This document shows positions 44,360 through 52,150 of a DNA stretch of 64,000 bases, one piece after another. The translations under genes were made by a program, and so were the position numbers. Origin of the DNA: Solibacillus faecavium (GTDB taxonomy: Bacteria; Bacillota; Bacilli; Bacillales_A; Planococcaceae); NCBI RefSeq assembly GCF_014836905.1, contig NZ_JACSPZ010000002.1, positions 248,001-312,000 of the forward strand. The letters are read 5' to 3'. Below the pieces are notes generated by a model. The model did no database searches. It worked only from the letters and a program-made list of their open reading frames with translations, and was not told the DNA's origin. The first letter of the stretch is position 1. Every line of letters begins with the position of its first letter.

Positions 44360-45316
44360 TTAATGATGATGGTGGTGGTGATGAGCATTCGTATCCTGCT
44401 TGACTGTGCAATAAATGGAACTGTCATGTTTATGTGTATTAGTTTCAACTTGTATTGTCACATGGTGAATATTTTGATGAAGTAAGTCGTGTTCAATTTT
44501 ATCGAGAAGCTGCTCGCTTTCTTTTATCGTTAAGTTTTCATTCACTACTACATGGCACGACATGGCATTTAACCCACTAGTAATTGTCCATATATGCAGA
44601 TCATGAATCGCTTTAATTTCACTATGCTGTTCAATCGTATGAATGATGTCCTCCACATTTATATCTGAAGGTGTTCCTTCCATTAAAATATGCAAAGAAG
44701 CTTTCGTTAAGTGGTACCCGCTTCGAATAACAAGTGCCGCTACAAATATGCTGGCTAATGGATCTGCCCAACCCCAATCAAAAATCAAAATAAGTAAAGC
44801 TGCCACAATGGCACCGATTGAGCCAATCATGTCGCTTATTACATGTAAATAGGCTCCTCGCATATTTAAATTTTCTTTCGTATCTGCACCGCGTAGCATG
44901 ATCCATGCGACTAATATATTTACCGCTAACCCGATACTACTAATGATGAGCATCCCTATTGATGCGACTTCCGGTGGATTCATGAATCTTTGAATTGCTT
45001 CATAGAAAATAAACAATGCAATAACGATTAAAGTTAATCCATTTAAAGTAGCGGCCAATATTTCAATACGTTTATAGCCGAATGTTTTACTGCCATTAGC
45101 GACCCTTTCAGCCAAAATGATGGCCAACAATGCAATGCCCAGCGATACCGCATCGCTTAACATATGACCTGCATCTGAAAGAAGAGCAAGGCTATTTGTC
45201 AAGAAACCGCCAATCGCTTCGACAATCATAAAGCTTGTAATGATTAAAAAGGAAATGAACAATACTTTCTTGTTAGTGCTATGAGAATGATGATGATGGT
45301 GATCGTGACCCCCCAT
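44360..45316 (-). CDS. czcD: CzcD-type cation diffusion facilitator
   Basis: A 318-residue zinc/cobalt antiporter with six TM segments. The metal site is formed by Asp48 and the HMLSD motif (His51, Asp55) in TM2 and HVISD (His158, Asp162) in TM5. The C-terminal cytoplasmic domain has LHIWTITSGLNAMSCHVVV. Both ends are histidine-rich: HDHHHHHSHS at the N-terminus and seven consecutive His at the C-terminus. GGAGGGG precedes the ATG. First gene of the czcD-czrA operon. Confidence 0.93.
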   Translation of the reverse strand: MGGHDHHHHHSHSTNKKVLFISFLIITSFMIVEAIGGFLTNSLALLSDAGHMLSDAVSLGIALLAIILAERVANGSKTFGYKRIEILAATLNGLTLIVIALFIFYEAIQRFMNPPEVASIGMLIISSIGLAVNILVAWIMLRGADTKENLNMRGAYLHVISDMIGSIGAIVAALLILIFDWGWADPLASIFVAALVIRSGYHLTKASLHILMEGTPSDINVEDIIHTIEQHSEIKAIHDLHIWTITSGLNAMSCHVVVNENLTIKESEQLLDKIEHDLLHQNIHHVTIQVETNTHKHDSSIYCTVKQDTNAHHHHHHH

Positions 45317-45340
45317 TTAAAACCCCTCCACATTTCAATT

Positions 45341-45368
45341 TATATATATGAACATATACTCATATATA
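45341..45368. promoter_or_regulatory. candidate CzrA operator
   Basis: ATATGAACATATACTCATAT is an imperfect palindrome (TGA...TCA core) just upstream of czcD, like the ArsR/SmtB operators of the CzrA group. Confidence 0.6.
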
Positions 45369-45416
45369 ACTTATTATTTATTGGCAGAATTGTCAATTAC
45401 ATTCGCCTAAAAGTTC

Positions 45417-45460
45417 ATAAGCCCCCTTACTTCTGAAAAACAGTAGTGAGGCGGCTTATA
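45417..45460 (-). terminator. intrinsic terminator of the SgrR-like gene
   Basis: ATAAGCCGCCTCACTACTG pairs imperfectly with CAGAAGTAAGGGGGCTTAT on the minus strand. Confidence 0.65.
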
Positions 45461-45473
45461 TTTTAGGTATTTA

Positions 45474-47135
45474 TCATTTTTTATGTTCATTTGCCGAAAT
45501 ATAAAGTTTCCGATAATCAATTCGTCCATGGCTATCAAACACCACGTGATCAAAGTTAGAATTTTCCCGAACATAATAGTAATGCTTACGGTGTTTTAGA
45601 AATTTCAGATGATATGACGTTTGCAGAAATTGCTCAAGTTCCTCAAATTGAAGCAATGGATTATGTGACGTTTTCGCTTCTTCAAATAGATTGAATGCCT
45701 TTTTACAATCCTGTGCATTCATTGTAGAAATTAAGTCTTTCCCGTATGTAGTGTAATAATTATAAAAGGATAGATTTAGATTTCTTAAAATAGCCATACC
45801 TCCAACAAATAAGTCCATCTTTTTAAATCGTTCAGTTGTTGGCTGTTGAAAATTAATACATTGAAGTTCCGCTTCAATATTATGCTCTGCTAAAATCTCC
45901 TGAAGCTTTTCTGCCTGTGGAAGGTGGTTCACTCCTTCACGAATTTGTTGATACCCAATAATAATCGGCTCTTTCAAGTCGGGGTTTATTAACTGTGGGA
46001 TTTCTACTTGTACTTTATTTGATGTAGTCAGCCAGCCGTACGCAGGTTGCTCGTAATACGGATTTAATACAAATTGCTCTGGTAAAATATTATGCCATAT
46101 ATAGGCTCTTGCCTCTACACTTGAGAAGGCTTCACGGTTACTGTTAAAAAATAAATATGTTGCCCCTTCCTCCTGCTGTTCAATGACACGATAAGGTTCG
46201 TCCTCAATCGGCATATGAGAGATTGGACTTGCGACGTCGCTTTCCGTTATAAACAGCTCCACTCGGTCAATCCAAGGTCGTTCTTTAAAATAAGATTGAA
46301 ATGCCTCCAGAATGATTTTGTCATTTGAAAGTTGCTTAAGCTGAAAGGGTCCACAGCCGATTTCCGGATTGAGGGATTTGGTGAGCATGACTAATCTCGG
46401 GCTTGCAAAAAAAGTTGGCAGTAAGGAAAATGGCTTTTTCAGTTGTACAAGAAGTTCGTATTTACTAAGGACATCCATTTGTTCAATTTCATATATTTCT
46501 CTGTAACGTTCACTGATATAGGCAATCGAGGCTGCGACCTCCTCTGCCGTCAATATTGTACCGTCATGAAACTTGACGCCTTTCTTTAATACGAAAGACC
46601 ATGTGCGATAATCCTGTGTATCATAAGCAAATACTAAATTATTGAAAATATTACCATTTTCATCAATCCCAAAAAGTGTTTCATGAATTTGCTCCATCAT
46701 ATGGGAATCATGTCTTGAAATTGATTTTAAAGGATCTAGAAAAAGTTCAACTTCATACATTTGCTGAACAAATATATGCGCATCTTCAATAGACTGTAGA
46801 CCTAATTTTGAATTTAACCACGCCTGAATAGTTGTATTTTGCGTCATGTCATAGCGTTTTATTATTTCCAATGCGACTTCATAATTCCCTATTTCCCAGA
46901 GTTGAGATATCCATTCTAGTAGAATGGTATCTGAATTTCTCAGCATCGTAATAAACGGCTTCTTTCCGCGTCCACGCGCGGTCTCCCACTGGATTTTCTG
47001 GTTTTCCTCAAGCTGATGTACTATCGTTTTTGCATAGCGTGTAGAACAATTTAAAAGCTCGGCTATTTCCGCAATAGACGTTTCCATACGTTGATCTTTC
47101 CTAAAAAATTTGCTTAACGTAAACTCGTATTCCAT
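45474..47135 (-). CDS. SgrR-like transcriptional regulator
   Basis: A 553-residue protein. Residues 1-110 form a winged-helix domain (TSIAEIAELLNCSTRYAKTIVHQLEENQKIQWETARGRGKKP), the SgrR N-terminal type. From about 150 on it resembles an ABC solute-binding protein (family 5): VFAYDTQDYRTWSFVLKKGV KFHDGTILTAEEV. No signal peptide is present, so it is cytoplasmic. Such proteins sense a small molecule with the binding-protein domain. It is divergent from an MFS exporter 91 bases away, its probable target. Confidence 0.88.
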   Translation of the reverse strand: MEYEFTLSKFFRKDQRMETSIAEIAELLNCSTRYAKTIVHQLEENQKIQWETARGRGKKPFITMLRNSDTILLEWISQLWEIGNYEVALEIIKRYDMTQNTTIQAWLNSKLGLQSIEDAHIFVQQMYEVELFLDPLKSISRHDSHMMEQIHETLFGIDENGNIFNNLVFAYDTQDYRTWSFVLKKGVKFHDGTILTAEEVAASIAYISERYREIYEIEQMDVLSKYELLVQLKKPFSLLPTFFASPRLVMLTKSLNPEIGCGPFQLKQLSNDKIILEAFQSYFKERPWIDRVELFITESDVASPISHMPIEDEPYRVIEQQEEGATYLFFNSNREAFSSVEARAYIWHNILPEQFVLNPYYEQPAYGWLTTSNKVQVEIPQLINPDLKEPIIIGYQQIREGVNHLPQAEKLQEILAEHNIEAELQCINFQQPTTERFKKMDLFVGGMAILRNLNLSFYNYYTTYGKDLISTMNAQDCKKAFNLFEEAKTSHNPLLQFEELEQFLQTSYHLKFLKHRKHYYYVRENSNFDHVVFDSHGRIDYRKLYISANEHKK

Positions 47136-47226
47136 AATTCCTCCTTAAAAGGTGAACAAGTCTATTTTTTCAATCACTTTTTGTTCCTGTTATTTTATTC
47201 TAAACTTCTTTAAGTGGAGGTGCTAT

Positions 47227-48414
47227 ATGAATTTACTTAAAAATCCAAATTTCCAAAAGTTGTATGTAATCTCACTATTAGTAAACATTTCAATGACGAC
47301 GTTTTCCTTTATATTACCGCTTATCTTGTATGAATATACAAAGTCAGCCATTGCTATGAGTACAATGCGCTTAATGGATTTCCTACCCAATGTGCTATTA
47401 GGAATGTTTATTGGTGTACTCGTAGACCGAATGAATCGTCGCCTAACAATGCTTTGGGGAAATGTCATCCGTACGCTATTTGCATTCACTTTAACTGTAG
47501 TGCTAACGACAACCGAGTTTTCACTTTGGTCTGTGTATGTACTTGGTTTCGTTATTTCATCGCTCGGCTATATGATCGGCAGCGCGACAAATGCGATTAT
47601 GCCGCAGTTGTTTGAGCGTTCGCAAATGACAGAAATTCAAACAAGATTGTCGTTACAAAGTACCTTAATTTCAATTATCGGACCTGGACTATTAGGTATG
47701 CTTCTGCTTTGGAGTTCGAATGCTTTATTTTTATGGCTATTTGTAGGTTGTAATCTGCTCATTGTTTTCGTAACAGCGCTACTACAGAAGGTGCCGAATC
47801 CAGAGCGGTCTTCTCAATCGCTTTGGCAGGATTTAAAAGAGGGTTATGATGAGCTGATCAGAAATAAGTCACTGTTTATACAAACATGGACAATTTTCTT
47901 TTCAAATTTCGCCTCAAGCCTTATTATCGGTGTGCTGACGTTTTATGCACTCGATACGCTCCATTTTTCTAAAGAGGAACTTGGCTTCATGCTTACACTA
48001 TCAGCTTTTGGTGGCATATTGGGAGCAAAAATAATTAGACCGCTTCGTAATAAATATCGAAGAGGACAAATTTATACATATTCAATGGCAGTGGAAGTTT
48101 TTATTTTAATTGCTTTTATGTTTGCACAAACTTGGTGGCTATTAGGGATTTTATTAGCCTTACGTACAGCAATTTCAACGATGACAAATATCGTCTACCT
48201 TGCACTACGTCAAGAAACAACGCCCAATCATTTATTAGGTCGTGTTGCTGGTACAACCTCAATGATTATGAAACTCGCTTTACCTTTTGGTTTACTAGTT
48301 GGGGGCTATTGGGCAGATCACTTTGCCATTCCACCGATATTTCTTATAAGCGCAATTATTATTTCTATTAATGTTTTTATTCTATTTAAAACAAAATTTA
48401 CAAAAACGGTATAA
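47227..48414 (+). CDS. MFS transporter, probably regulated by the divergent SgrR-like protein
   Basis: A 395-residue major facilitator with twelve hydrophobic segments, starting MNLLKNPNFQKLYVISLLVN. DRMNRRLTML between TM2 and TM3 is the usual loop motif. It resembles the MFS_3/enterobactin-exporter-like group and B. subtilis YbcL/YfiS-type drug exporters, which also sit next to SgrR-like genes. GGAGGTG (47216-47222) places the start at 47227, not the frame opening at 47152. Confidence 0.87.
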   Translation: MNLLKNPNFQKLYVISLLVNISMTTFSFILPLILYEYTKSAIAMSTMRLMDFLPNVLLGMFIGVLVDRMNRRLTMLWGNVIRTLFAFTLTVVLTTTEFSLWSVYVLGFVISSLGYMIGSATNAIMPQLFERSQMTEIQTRLSLQSTLISIIGPGLLGMLLLWSSNALFLWLFVGCNLLIVFVTALLQKVPNPERSSQSLWQDLKEGYDELIRNKSLFIQTWTIFFSNFASSLIIGVLTFYALDTLHFSKEELGFMLTLSAFGGILGAKIIRPLRNKYRRGQIYTYSMAVEVFILIAFMFAQTWWLLGILLALRTAISTMTNIVYLALRQETTPNHLLGRVAGTTSMIMKLALPFGLLVGGYWADHFAIPPIFLISAIIISINVFILFKTKFTKTV

Positions 48415-48776
48415 GATTAGGATAAGCATGCATGACACAGCATGCCATAAAATACGCTCAAATCAATGTCAGTATTGTCTTTTAATAACAGTGTATAAAG
48501 CACGCATAAACAATGTACCAATAGAAAAAGCAGGAACGTTGATTTAACAACATTCCTGCCGTTTTTGCTTCTTGCCAAACTTTCATTCGGGAACGTTATC
48601 TAGATTTCTTTTGTATACTTATAAATATTTGTTGAACTAAAGCTCCGTTACTTTAAGTATATTTTTTCATAAACTCTTTATTCCTTAATAAAGAAAACTG
48701 CCCTACTTATCCCAGAAACGCTCATGTTAATGCAAAATGGAATAACTTAAATTATTTGATGTTTCTAAAGGTATTT
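48415..48776. other. 362-bp intergenic stretch
   Basis: Contains the MFS terminator at 48531-48567 and an imperfect GCATGCATGACACAGCATGC palindrome near 48426-48445. No gene seen. Confidence 0.5.
48531..48567 (+). terminator. intrinsic terminator of the MFS gene
   Basis: GCAGGAACGTTG and CAACATTCCTGC (one mismatch) with a 6-base loop, then CGTTTTTG. Confidence 0.7.
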
Positions 48777-49100
48777 TTAGTTAAAATACCTTCTTACCTT
48801 TATGGTATTTAAAATAGTCGTACCAGCTAAAACAAGAAGCCATATGTAAAGTAATTTTGCATTTATATCAAATTTATCAACTAGATATAGAGAAACTGGT
48901 ACTAAAAGGAAAATTATTCCCATTAATATTGATTGCTTTCCTTGTTGCCTTTTATATCCTTCCTTATCAATCACATTTTCAACCTTTCCTGTAAAACTCC
49001 ACATCATGAGGTTTTCTGCTTTATTATTTAAGTACGCATATCCTAATAAGAAAAATAAAACAGAGAAGATTAATAATATAAAACTAAAAAATCCAAGCAA
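48777..49100 (-). CDS. small membrane protein, unknown
   Basis: A 107-residue protein with three hydrophobic segments (about 3-22, 59-75 and 84-98) and a charged loop after the first. The start is TTG with AAAGGAG nine bases upstream. No family is recognised; the KRQQG loop before the second segment resembles SdpI/DUF3784-type small proteins only loosely. Confidence 0.7.
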   Translation of the reverse strand: MLGFFSFILLIFSVLFFLLGYAYLNNKAENLMMWSFTGKVENVIDKEGYKRQQGKQSILMGIIFLLVPVSLYLVDKFDINAKLLYIWLLVLAGTTILNTIKVRRYFN

Positions 49101-49230
49101 AATGAAAACTCCTTTCGTAAATGTTTCAAAAAACCTATATCTCTACTCTAATAATAGTAACATTAATTGTACAACTAACCTGCTCCATTAGTTAAAGATA
49201 AATTGTATCCAAAGCGATGTTTGAGGATGT

Positions 49231-49377
49231 TTATTCACTTATTTTATTTTTACTTAATTCTTCTCGTATTGTTTTTAATTCATTTGTTTGTTTTACTAAG
49301 TTCGCATTTACATGTCTTATCAAATCATATATTCCAAGTAATATTACCAAGATTAAAATTATAAATAGTAAATCCAT
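49231..49377 (-). CDS. 48-residue single-TM protein
   Basis: The frame is open to 49545, but AAAGGGGCG lies just before an ATG at 49377, giving MDLLFIILILVILLGIYDLI followed by a short helical tail (NANLVKQTNELKTIREELSK). This is one TM segment plus a likely short coiled coil. Function unknown; the size and layout suit a regulatory or complex-stabilising membrane peptide. Confidence 0.6.
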   Translation of the reverse strand: MDLLFIILILVILLGIYDLIRHVNANLVKQTNELKTIREELSKNKISE

Positions 49378-49545
49378 TAAGATCGCCCCTTTCATTAACT
49401 TCCTATATTTAGTAACTAGTTTAACATTTTTAAATAATAGAATTTTTAAAATCCATAAAAGTAATTTTATTATTGCGGATTCTGATTTTATATTACCTCT
49501 CGAATCTTCATCTTCATAAACACGAAAACCATAAACTGAACACAA

Positions 49546-49579
49546 AAAAGAGGCATCCTAATAAAAGGATACCTCTTTT
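49546..49579 (-). terminator. terminator of the cold-shock gene
   Basis: AAAAGAGGTATCCT pairs with AGGATGCCTCTTTT (one wobble) around a 5-base loop on the minus strand, 20 bases after the stop. Confidence 0.85.
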
Positions 49580-49599
49580 GTATGGTTACATCATTAAAA

Positions 49600-49800
49600 T
49601 TAAAGTTTTACGATGTTTGTAGCTTGTGGGCCACGTTGACCTTCTTCGATACCGAACTCAACTTTTTGACCTTCGTCTAAAGATTTGAATCCGTCGCCTT
49701 GGATTGCTGAGAAGTGAGCGAATACGTCGTTTCCGCCTTCAACTTCGATAAATCCAAAACCTTTTTCTGCGTTAAACCATTTTACTGTACCTTGTGTCAT
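49600..49800 (-). CDS. cspD: cold-shock protein
   Basis: A 66-residue single-strand nucleic-acid-binding protein of the CspA family: [20 protein letters not shown] (RNP1 KGFGFI) and DVFAHFSAI (RNP2). It acts as an RNA chaperone in the cold or generally. Paralogue letter is a guess, as Bacillales carry several. GGAGGTC precedes the ATG. The leader of about 150 bases holds a strong hairpin with a T-run, so expression is probably controlled in the leader. Confidence 0.93.
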   Translation of the reverse strand: MTQGTVKWFNAEKGFGFIEVEGGNDVFAHFSAIQGDGFKSLDEGQKVEFGIEEGQRGPQATNIVKL

Positions 49801-49843
49801 TTAAATGACCTCCATTATTCGTATTAATAAGATGACAATTTCC

Positions 49844-49914
49844 TTAAAAAGAAAAAAATTCACATATTACAAAAAGTACCAAACAAAATCCAAATACTTT
49901 TTGTAATAGGTGAA
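49844..49914 (-). promoter_or_regulatory. terminator-like hairpin in the cold-shock gene leader
   Basis: On the minus strand TTCACCTATTACAAAAAGTA (49914-49895) and TACTTTTTGTAATATGTGAA (49878-49859) pair over 20 positions with one mismatch. A 16-base loop lies between, and TTTTTTTCTTTTT follows. It lies between promoter and start codon. Confidence 0.65.
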
Positions 49915-49948
49915 TTTATTGTTGTCTTGTATAACTCTTATTAAACAT

Positions 49949-49977
49949 AGTATATACCATAAAAATGAATCTGTCTA
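49949..49977 (-). promoter_or_regulatory. sigma-A promoter of the cold-shock gene
   Basis: TAGACA (49977-49972) and TATACT (49954-49949) with 17-base spacing on the minus strand, about 150 bases before the start codon. Confidence 0.65.
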
Positions 49978-50075
49978 GTACATAGCCTACTACCTACTTT
50001 ATTGCGCCATTTAATTAAACCTGCCCTATGTGATATTTAAGAAAGAATGTATTACTCTGACATCATGCAGCAGAA

Positions 50076-50125
50076 AATACATCACCTTTTATTAATTACT
50101 AACTAATGATCGAAGGTGATGTATT
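50076..50125 (-). terminator. terminator of hisS
   Basis: AATACATCACCTT and AAGGTGATGTATT form a 13-bp perfect stem with a 24-base loop, 14 bases after the hisS stop. Confidence 0.6.
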
Positions 50126-50138
50126 ATTCTCTTCTAAT

Positions 50139-51413
50139 TTAGTACGTCCATGATTTTTCTTCAATATCCCGTGTCTTCATATCCCTCAATTCATACTTCC
50201 CTTTAGCTAGTTCATCTTCCCCCAGTACAATAACCTTTGATACATTTTCACGATTGGCCTTTTCCATTGCCTTGCGCACCTTTTTGCCACCGAGCTCCAC
50301 TTCCACCCGATTACCTTCTTTGCGTAAGCTTGTCGCAAGTTGAAGCGCCTGTTTTTCCGTGCCGATCGGAATAATATAAATATCGATCTCTGTAGGCTTT
50401 TCTTCAATTTTACCAGCTAATTCAAACGCTGTATAAATAACATCAAGGCCGAATGAAATACCAACCGTTGCAAATTCCTCATCTGTGCCTATTAATCCAC
50501 CAATGGCATTATCATAGCGTCCACCACTGCCAATACTTGATTTAATTACACCGTCTGCTAAGAAAATTTCATAAATAGTTCCTGTATAAATTTCCAGACC
50601 TCGTGCTAAAAACGGATTAAAAATACAGGTTTCGGCAATATTAAGCGCGTTTAAATAATCCATCAATTCACGTACTTCAGCTACACCTTGTTTTATGAAG
50701 TTATTTTCTTCTTGGAATGTTTCAAAATACGAAAGTGTCGGTGCTGCGTCTAAAAAGGCTTCTATATTTTTTAGCGCTTTTTGACCTACCCCCAACTCCA
50801 ATAATTCCTTCGCTAATGTCATACGGTCGATTTTTTCCATCTTGTCTAAAACTAAAATAACCCGATTCATTTTTTGTTCATCCACTTCAAGCACTTGTAG
50901 TAACCCGTACAAAAGCTTGCGGTTATTATATTGAATTAAGATGTTTACGTCTAATTTCTCAAAAGCATTGACTGCCATCATCATGAGTTCAGCTTCTGCA
51001 GCTTGTGACTTTACACCGACGATATCGACATCACATTGTGTAAACTCACGGAATCGTCCAGCTTTAATCGGACCATCACGAAACACCTTCCCGATTTCAT
51101 AACGTTTAAATGGCATCGCAAGCCCTGGATTCATCGCGACTACTTTTGCGAATGGAATGGTTAAATCATAACGAAGTGCCAAATCACGTTCGCCACGATC
51201 TGTTAAGGTGTACATTTCCTGCAAAATTTCTGCCCCACCCCCATATTTAGAAGCCATTAAATCGGTATAATTAATCATCGGTGTTTCTAACGGTTTACAG
51301 CCGTATAAAATAAATGTATCCTCCAACGTTCGGCGAATTTTACGTCGTACTACCTCTTGCTCCGGTAAAAAATCCTGTGTACCCCTTACATTTTGATAAT
51401 CCATTTTCTTCAT
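50139..51413 (-). CDS. hisS: histidine--tRNA ligase (divergent, archaeal/eukaryotic-like sequence group)
   Basis: A 424-residue class II synthetase. Motif 2 lies in FKRYEIGKVFRDGPIKAGRFREFTQCDVDIVG, the histidine-binding motif is ARGLEIYTGTIYE, and motif 3 is SIGSGGRYDNAIGG. A C-terminal anticodon-binding domain starts near residue 330 (EIDIYIIPIGTEKQALQLA). The ALRYDLTIPFAKVVAMNP motif differs from the standard Bacillus HisRS (LTLRPEGTAAVVR), so this is probably a second HisRS or a replacement. Its leader holds a His-rich peptide and terminator. AAAGGGGGAACAC precedes the ATG. Confidence 0.9.
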   Translation of the reverse strand: MKKMDYQNVRGTQDFLPEQEVVRRKIRRTLEDTFILYGCKPLETPMINYTDLMASKYGGGAEILQEMYTLTDRGERDLALRYDLTIPFAKVVAMNPGLAMPFKRYEIGKVFRDGPIKAGRFREFTQCDVDIVGVKSQAAEAELMMMAVNAFEKLDVNILIQYNNRKLLYGLLQVLEVDEQKMNRVILVLDKMEKIDRMTLAKELLELGVGQKALKNIEAFLDAAPTLSYFETFQEENNFIKQGVAEVRELMDYLNALNIAETCIFNPFLARGLEIYTGTIYEIFLADGVIKSSIGSGGRYDNAIGGLIGTDEEFATVGISFGLDVIYTAFELAGKIEEKPTEIDIYIIPIGTEKQALQLATSLRKEGNRVEVELGGKKVRKAMEKANRENVSKVIVLGEDELAKGKYELRDMKTRDIEEKSWTY

Positions 51414-51442
51414 TGCTGTGTTCCCCCTTTATTTTTGGCAAT

Positions 51443-51490
51443 AAAAAAAATCGTCTATATAAAGCTCCTTAAACGGCTTTATGTATACGA
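51443..51490 (-). terminator. attenuator terminator upstream of hisS
   Basis: On the minus strand TCGTATACATAAAGC (51490-51476), a 10-base loop and GCTTTATATAGACGA (51465-51451) form a stem of about 13 pairs, followed by TTTTTTTT. It ends 30 bases before the hisS start and after the leader peptide, so it must be bypassed for expression. Confidence 0.8.
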
Positions 51491-51502
51491 TTCCACGAAA
51501 AA

Positions 51503-51549
51503 TAGTCTTCCTATTCGATATTAATAAATTAATAAAGATAGCAAGACTA
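51503..51549 (-). promoter_or_regulatory. leader hairpin overlapping the leader-peptide stop codon
   Basis: TAGTCTTGCTAT (51549-51538), which contains the stop codon of the His leader peptide, pairs with ATAGGAAGACTA (51514-51503) with one mismatch. It precedes the attenuator terminator, so a ribosome at the His codons or stop would block it. Confidence 0.7.
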
Positions 51550-51600
51550 CTTTGTATGATGATGTGTTGTAGAAAATATAGATGCCTTCATTTTCAGCAT
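51547..51600 (-). CDS. His-rich leader peptide of hisS
   Basis: An ATG at 51600 is preceded at seven bases by AAGGAGG and opens a 17-codon frame, MLKMKASIFSTTHHHTK. Codons 13-15 are CAT CAT CAT, followed by ACA, AAG and the stop. The frame lies within the transcribed leader, downstream of a consensus promoter and upstream of an intrinsic terminator. The three adjacent His codons before hisS are the signature of ribosome-mediated attenuation: stalling for lack of charged His-tRNA should allow read-through. Too short for most gene finders. Confidence 0.8.
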   Translation of the reverse strand: MLKMKASIFSTTHHHTK

Positions 51601-51629
51601 AAACATTCCTCCTTAATAAGTTGCTCATT

Positions 51630-51658
51630 ACTATACAGGAACAAATTTCAATTATCAA
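51630..51658 (-). promoter_or_regulatory. sigma-A promoter of the hisS leader
   Basis: TTGATA (51658-51653) and TATAGT (51635-51630) with 17-base spacing on the minus strand. Predicted start near 51623, about 23 bases before the leader-peptide ATG. Confidence 0.75.
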
Positions 51659-51719
51659 CAACTAATATCTTTTATGGAAATAATACGGTTAATAACCATA
51701 GGGGTGGGAGACGAAATTG

Positions 51720-51860
51720 AAAATAAAAATTCCTAATGAAGGCCTCTGCTGCGCTCCGGGAAACAAGCGTTGAAGCAAGTGTTTTTGAAGCTACCGTCCG
51801 TTGTAATCCGTTCCGGGGCAGGCTTTCCAGACTTGGTTCCAAAGCTTTTTTAATTGAATT
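51720..51860. other. GC-richer intergenic stretch, possible dispersed element
   Basis: The segment from AAATTGAAAATAAAAATTCC to GGTTCCAAAGC is distinctly GC-richer than its surroundings and has no gene. It resembles the intergenic repeats of this genome in composition, but I find no second copy in the window. Confidence 0.35.
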
Positions 51861-51869
51861 GCGTAACGA

Positions 51870-52062
51870 GATAAATAGAGGAATGAATTTCCGTTATTTT
51901 TAAAATAACATGAAAAATAGTAAAAATAAGAGAAGAGATTTCCGTTATTGACCTTAAAAAACATGAAATTTAATGATTTTATTGAAAATAACGGTAAAGT
52001 GTTCCCTTATTTATCCTAAAGTGACTTAGATCATTCAAATAACGGTAAAAGCTTCCCTTACT
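51870..52062. repeat. cluster of four short related repeats in opposing orientation
   Basis: Units of about 35 bp. Two are on the plus strand around ATTTCCGTTATT (51888-51899, 51938-51949) with upstream ATAAATAGAGGAA or AAATAAGAGAAGAG. Two are inverted around AATAACGGTAAA (51988-51999, 52039-52050), followed by GTGTTCCCTTATTTAT or AGCTTCCCTTACTTTA. The inverted pair read in reverse gives ATAAATAAGGGAA...TTACCGTTATT, matching the plus-strand units. No gene lies here. Confidence 0.55.
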
Positions 52063-52096
52063 TTAGGAGGGCAGTTGATCAGACTAAATAGTATAA

Positions 52097-52122
52097 GGGT
52101 ACGAATTTATGTTTCGTACCCT
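52097..52122 (-). terminator. hairpin after thiF, probable terminator
   Basis: AGGGTACGAA and TTCGTACCCT with a 6-base loop, 29 bases after the thiF stop. The following T-run is weak. Confidence 0.5.
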
Positions 52123-52150
52123 CTTGTTCACCACATTTCAGTTGAAATAT

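Noticed and set aside
49378-49545. N-terminal extension of the 48-residue TM protein
   Set aside because: The extension runs back towards the csp terminator and has no ribosome site; AAAGGGGCG supports the later ATG.
51414-51700. T-box leader before hisS
   Set aside because: I looked for the conserved AGGGTGGAACCGCG T-box sequence and specifier loop and did not find them. The His-run leader ORF explains the terminator better.
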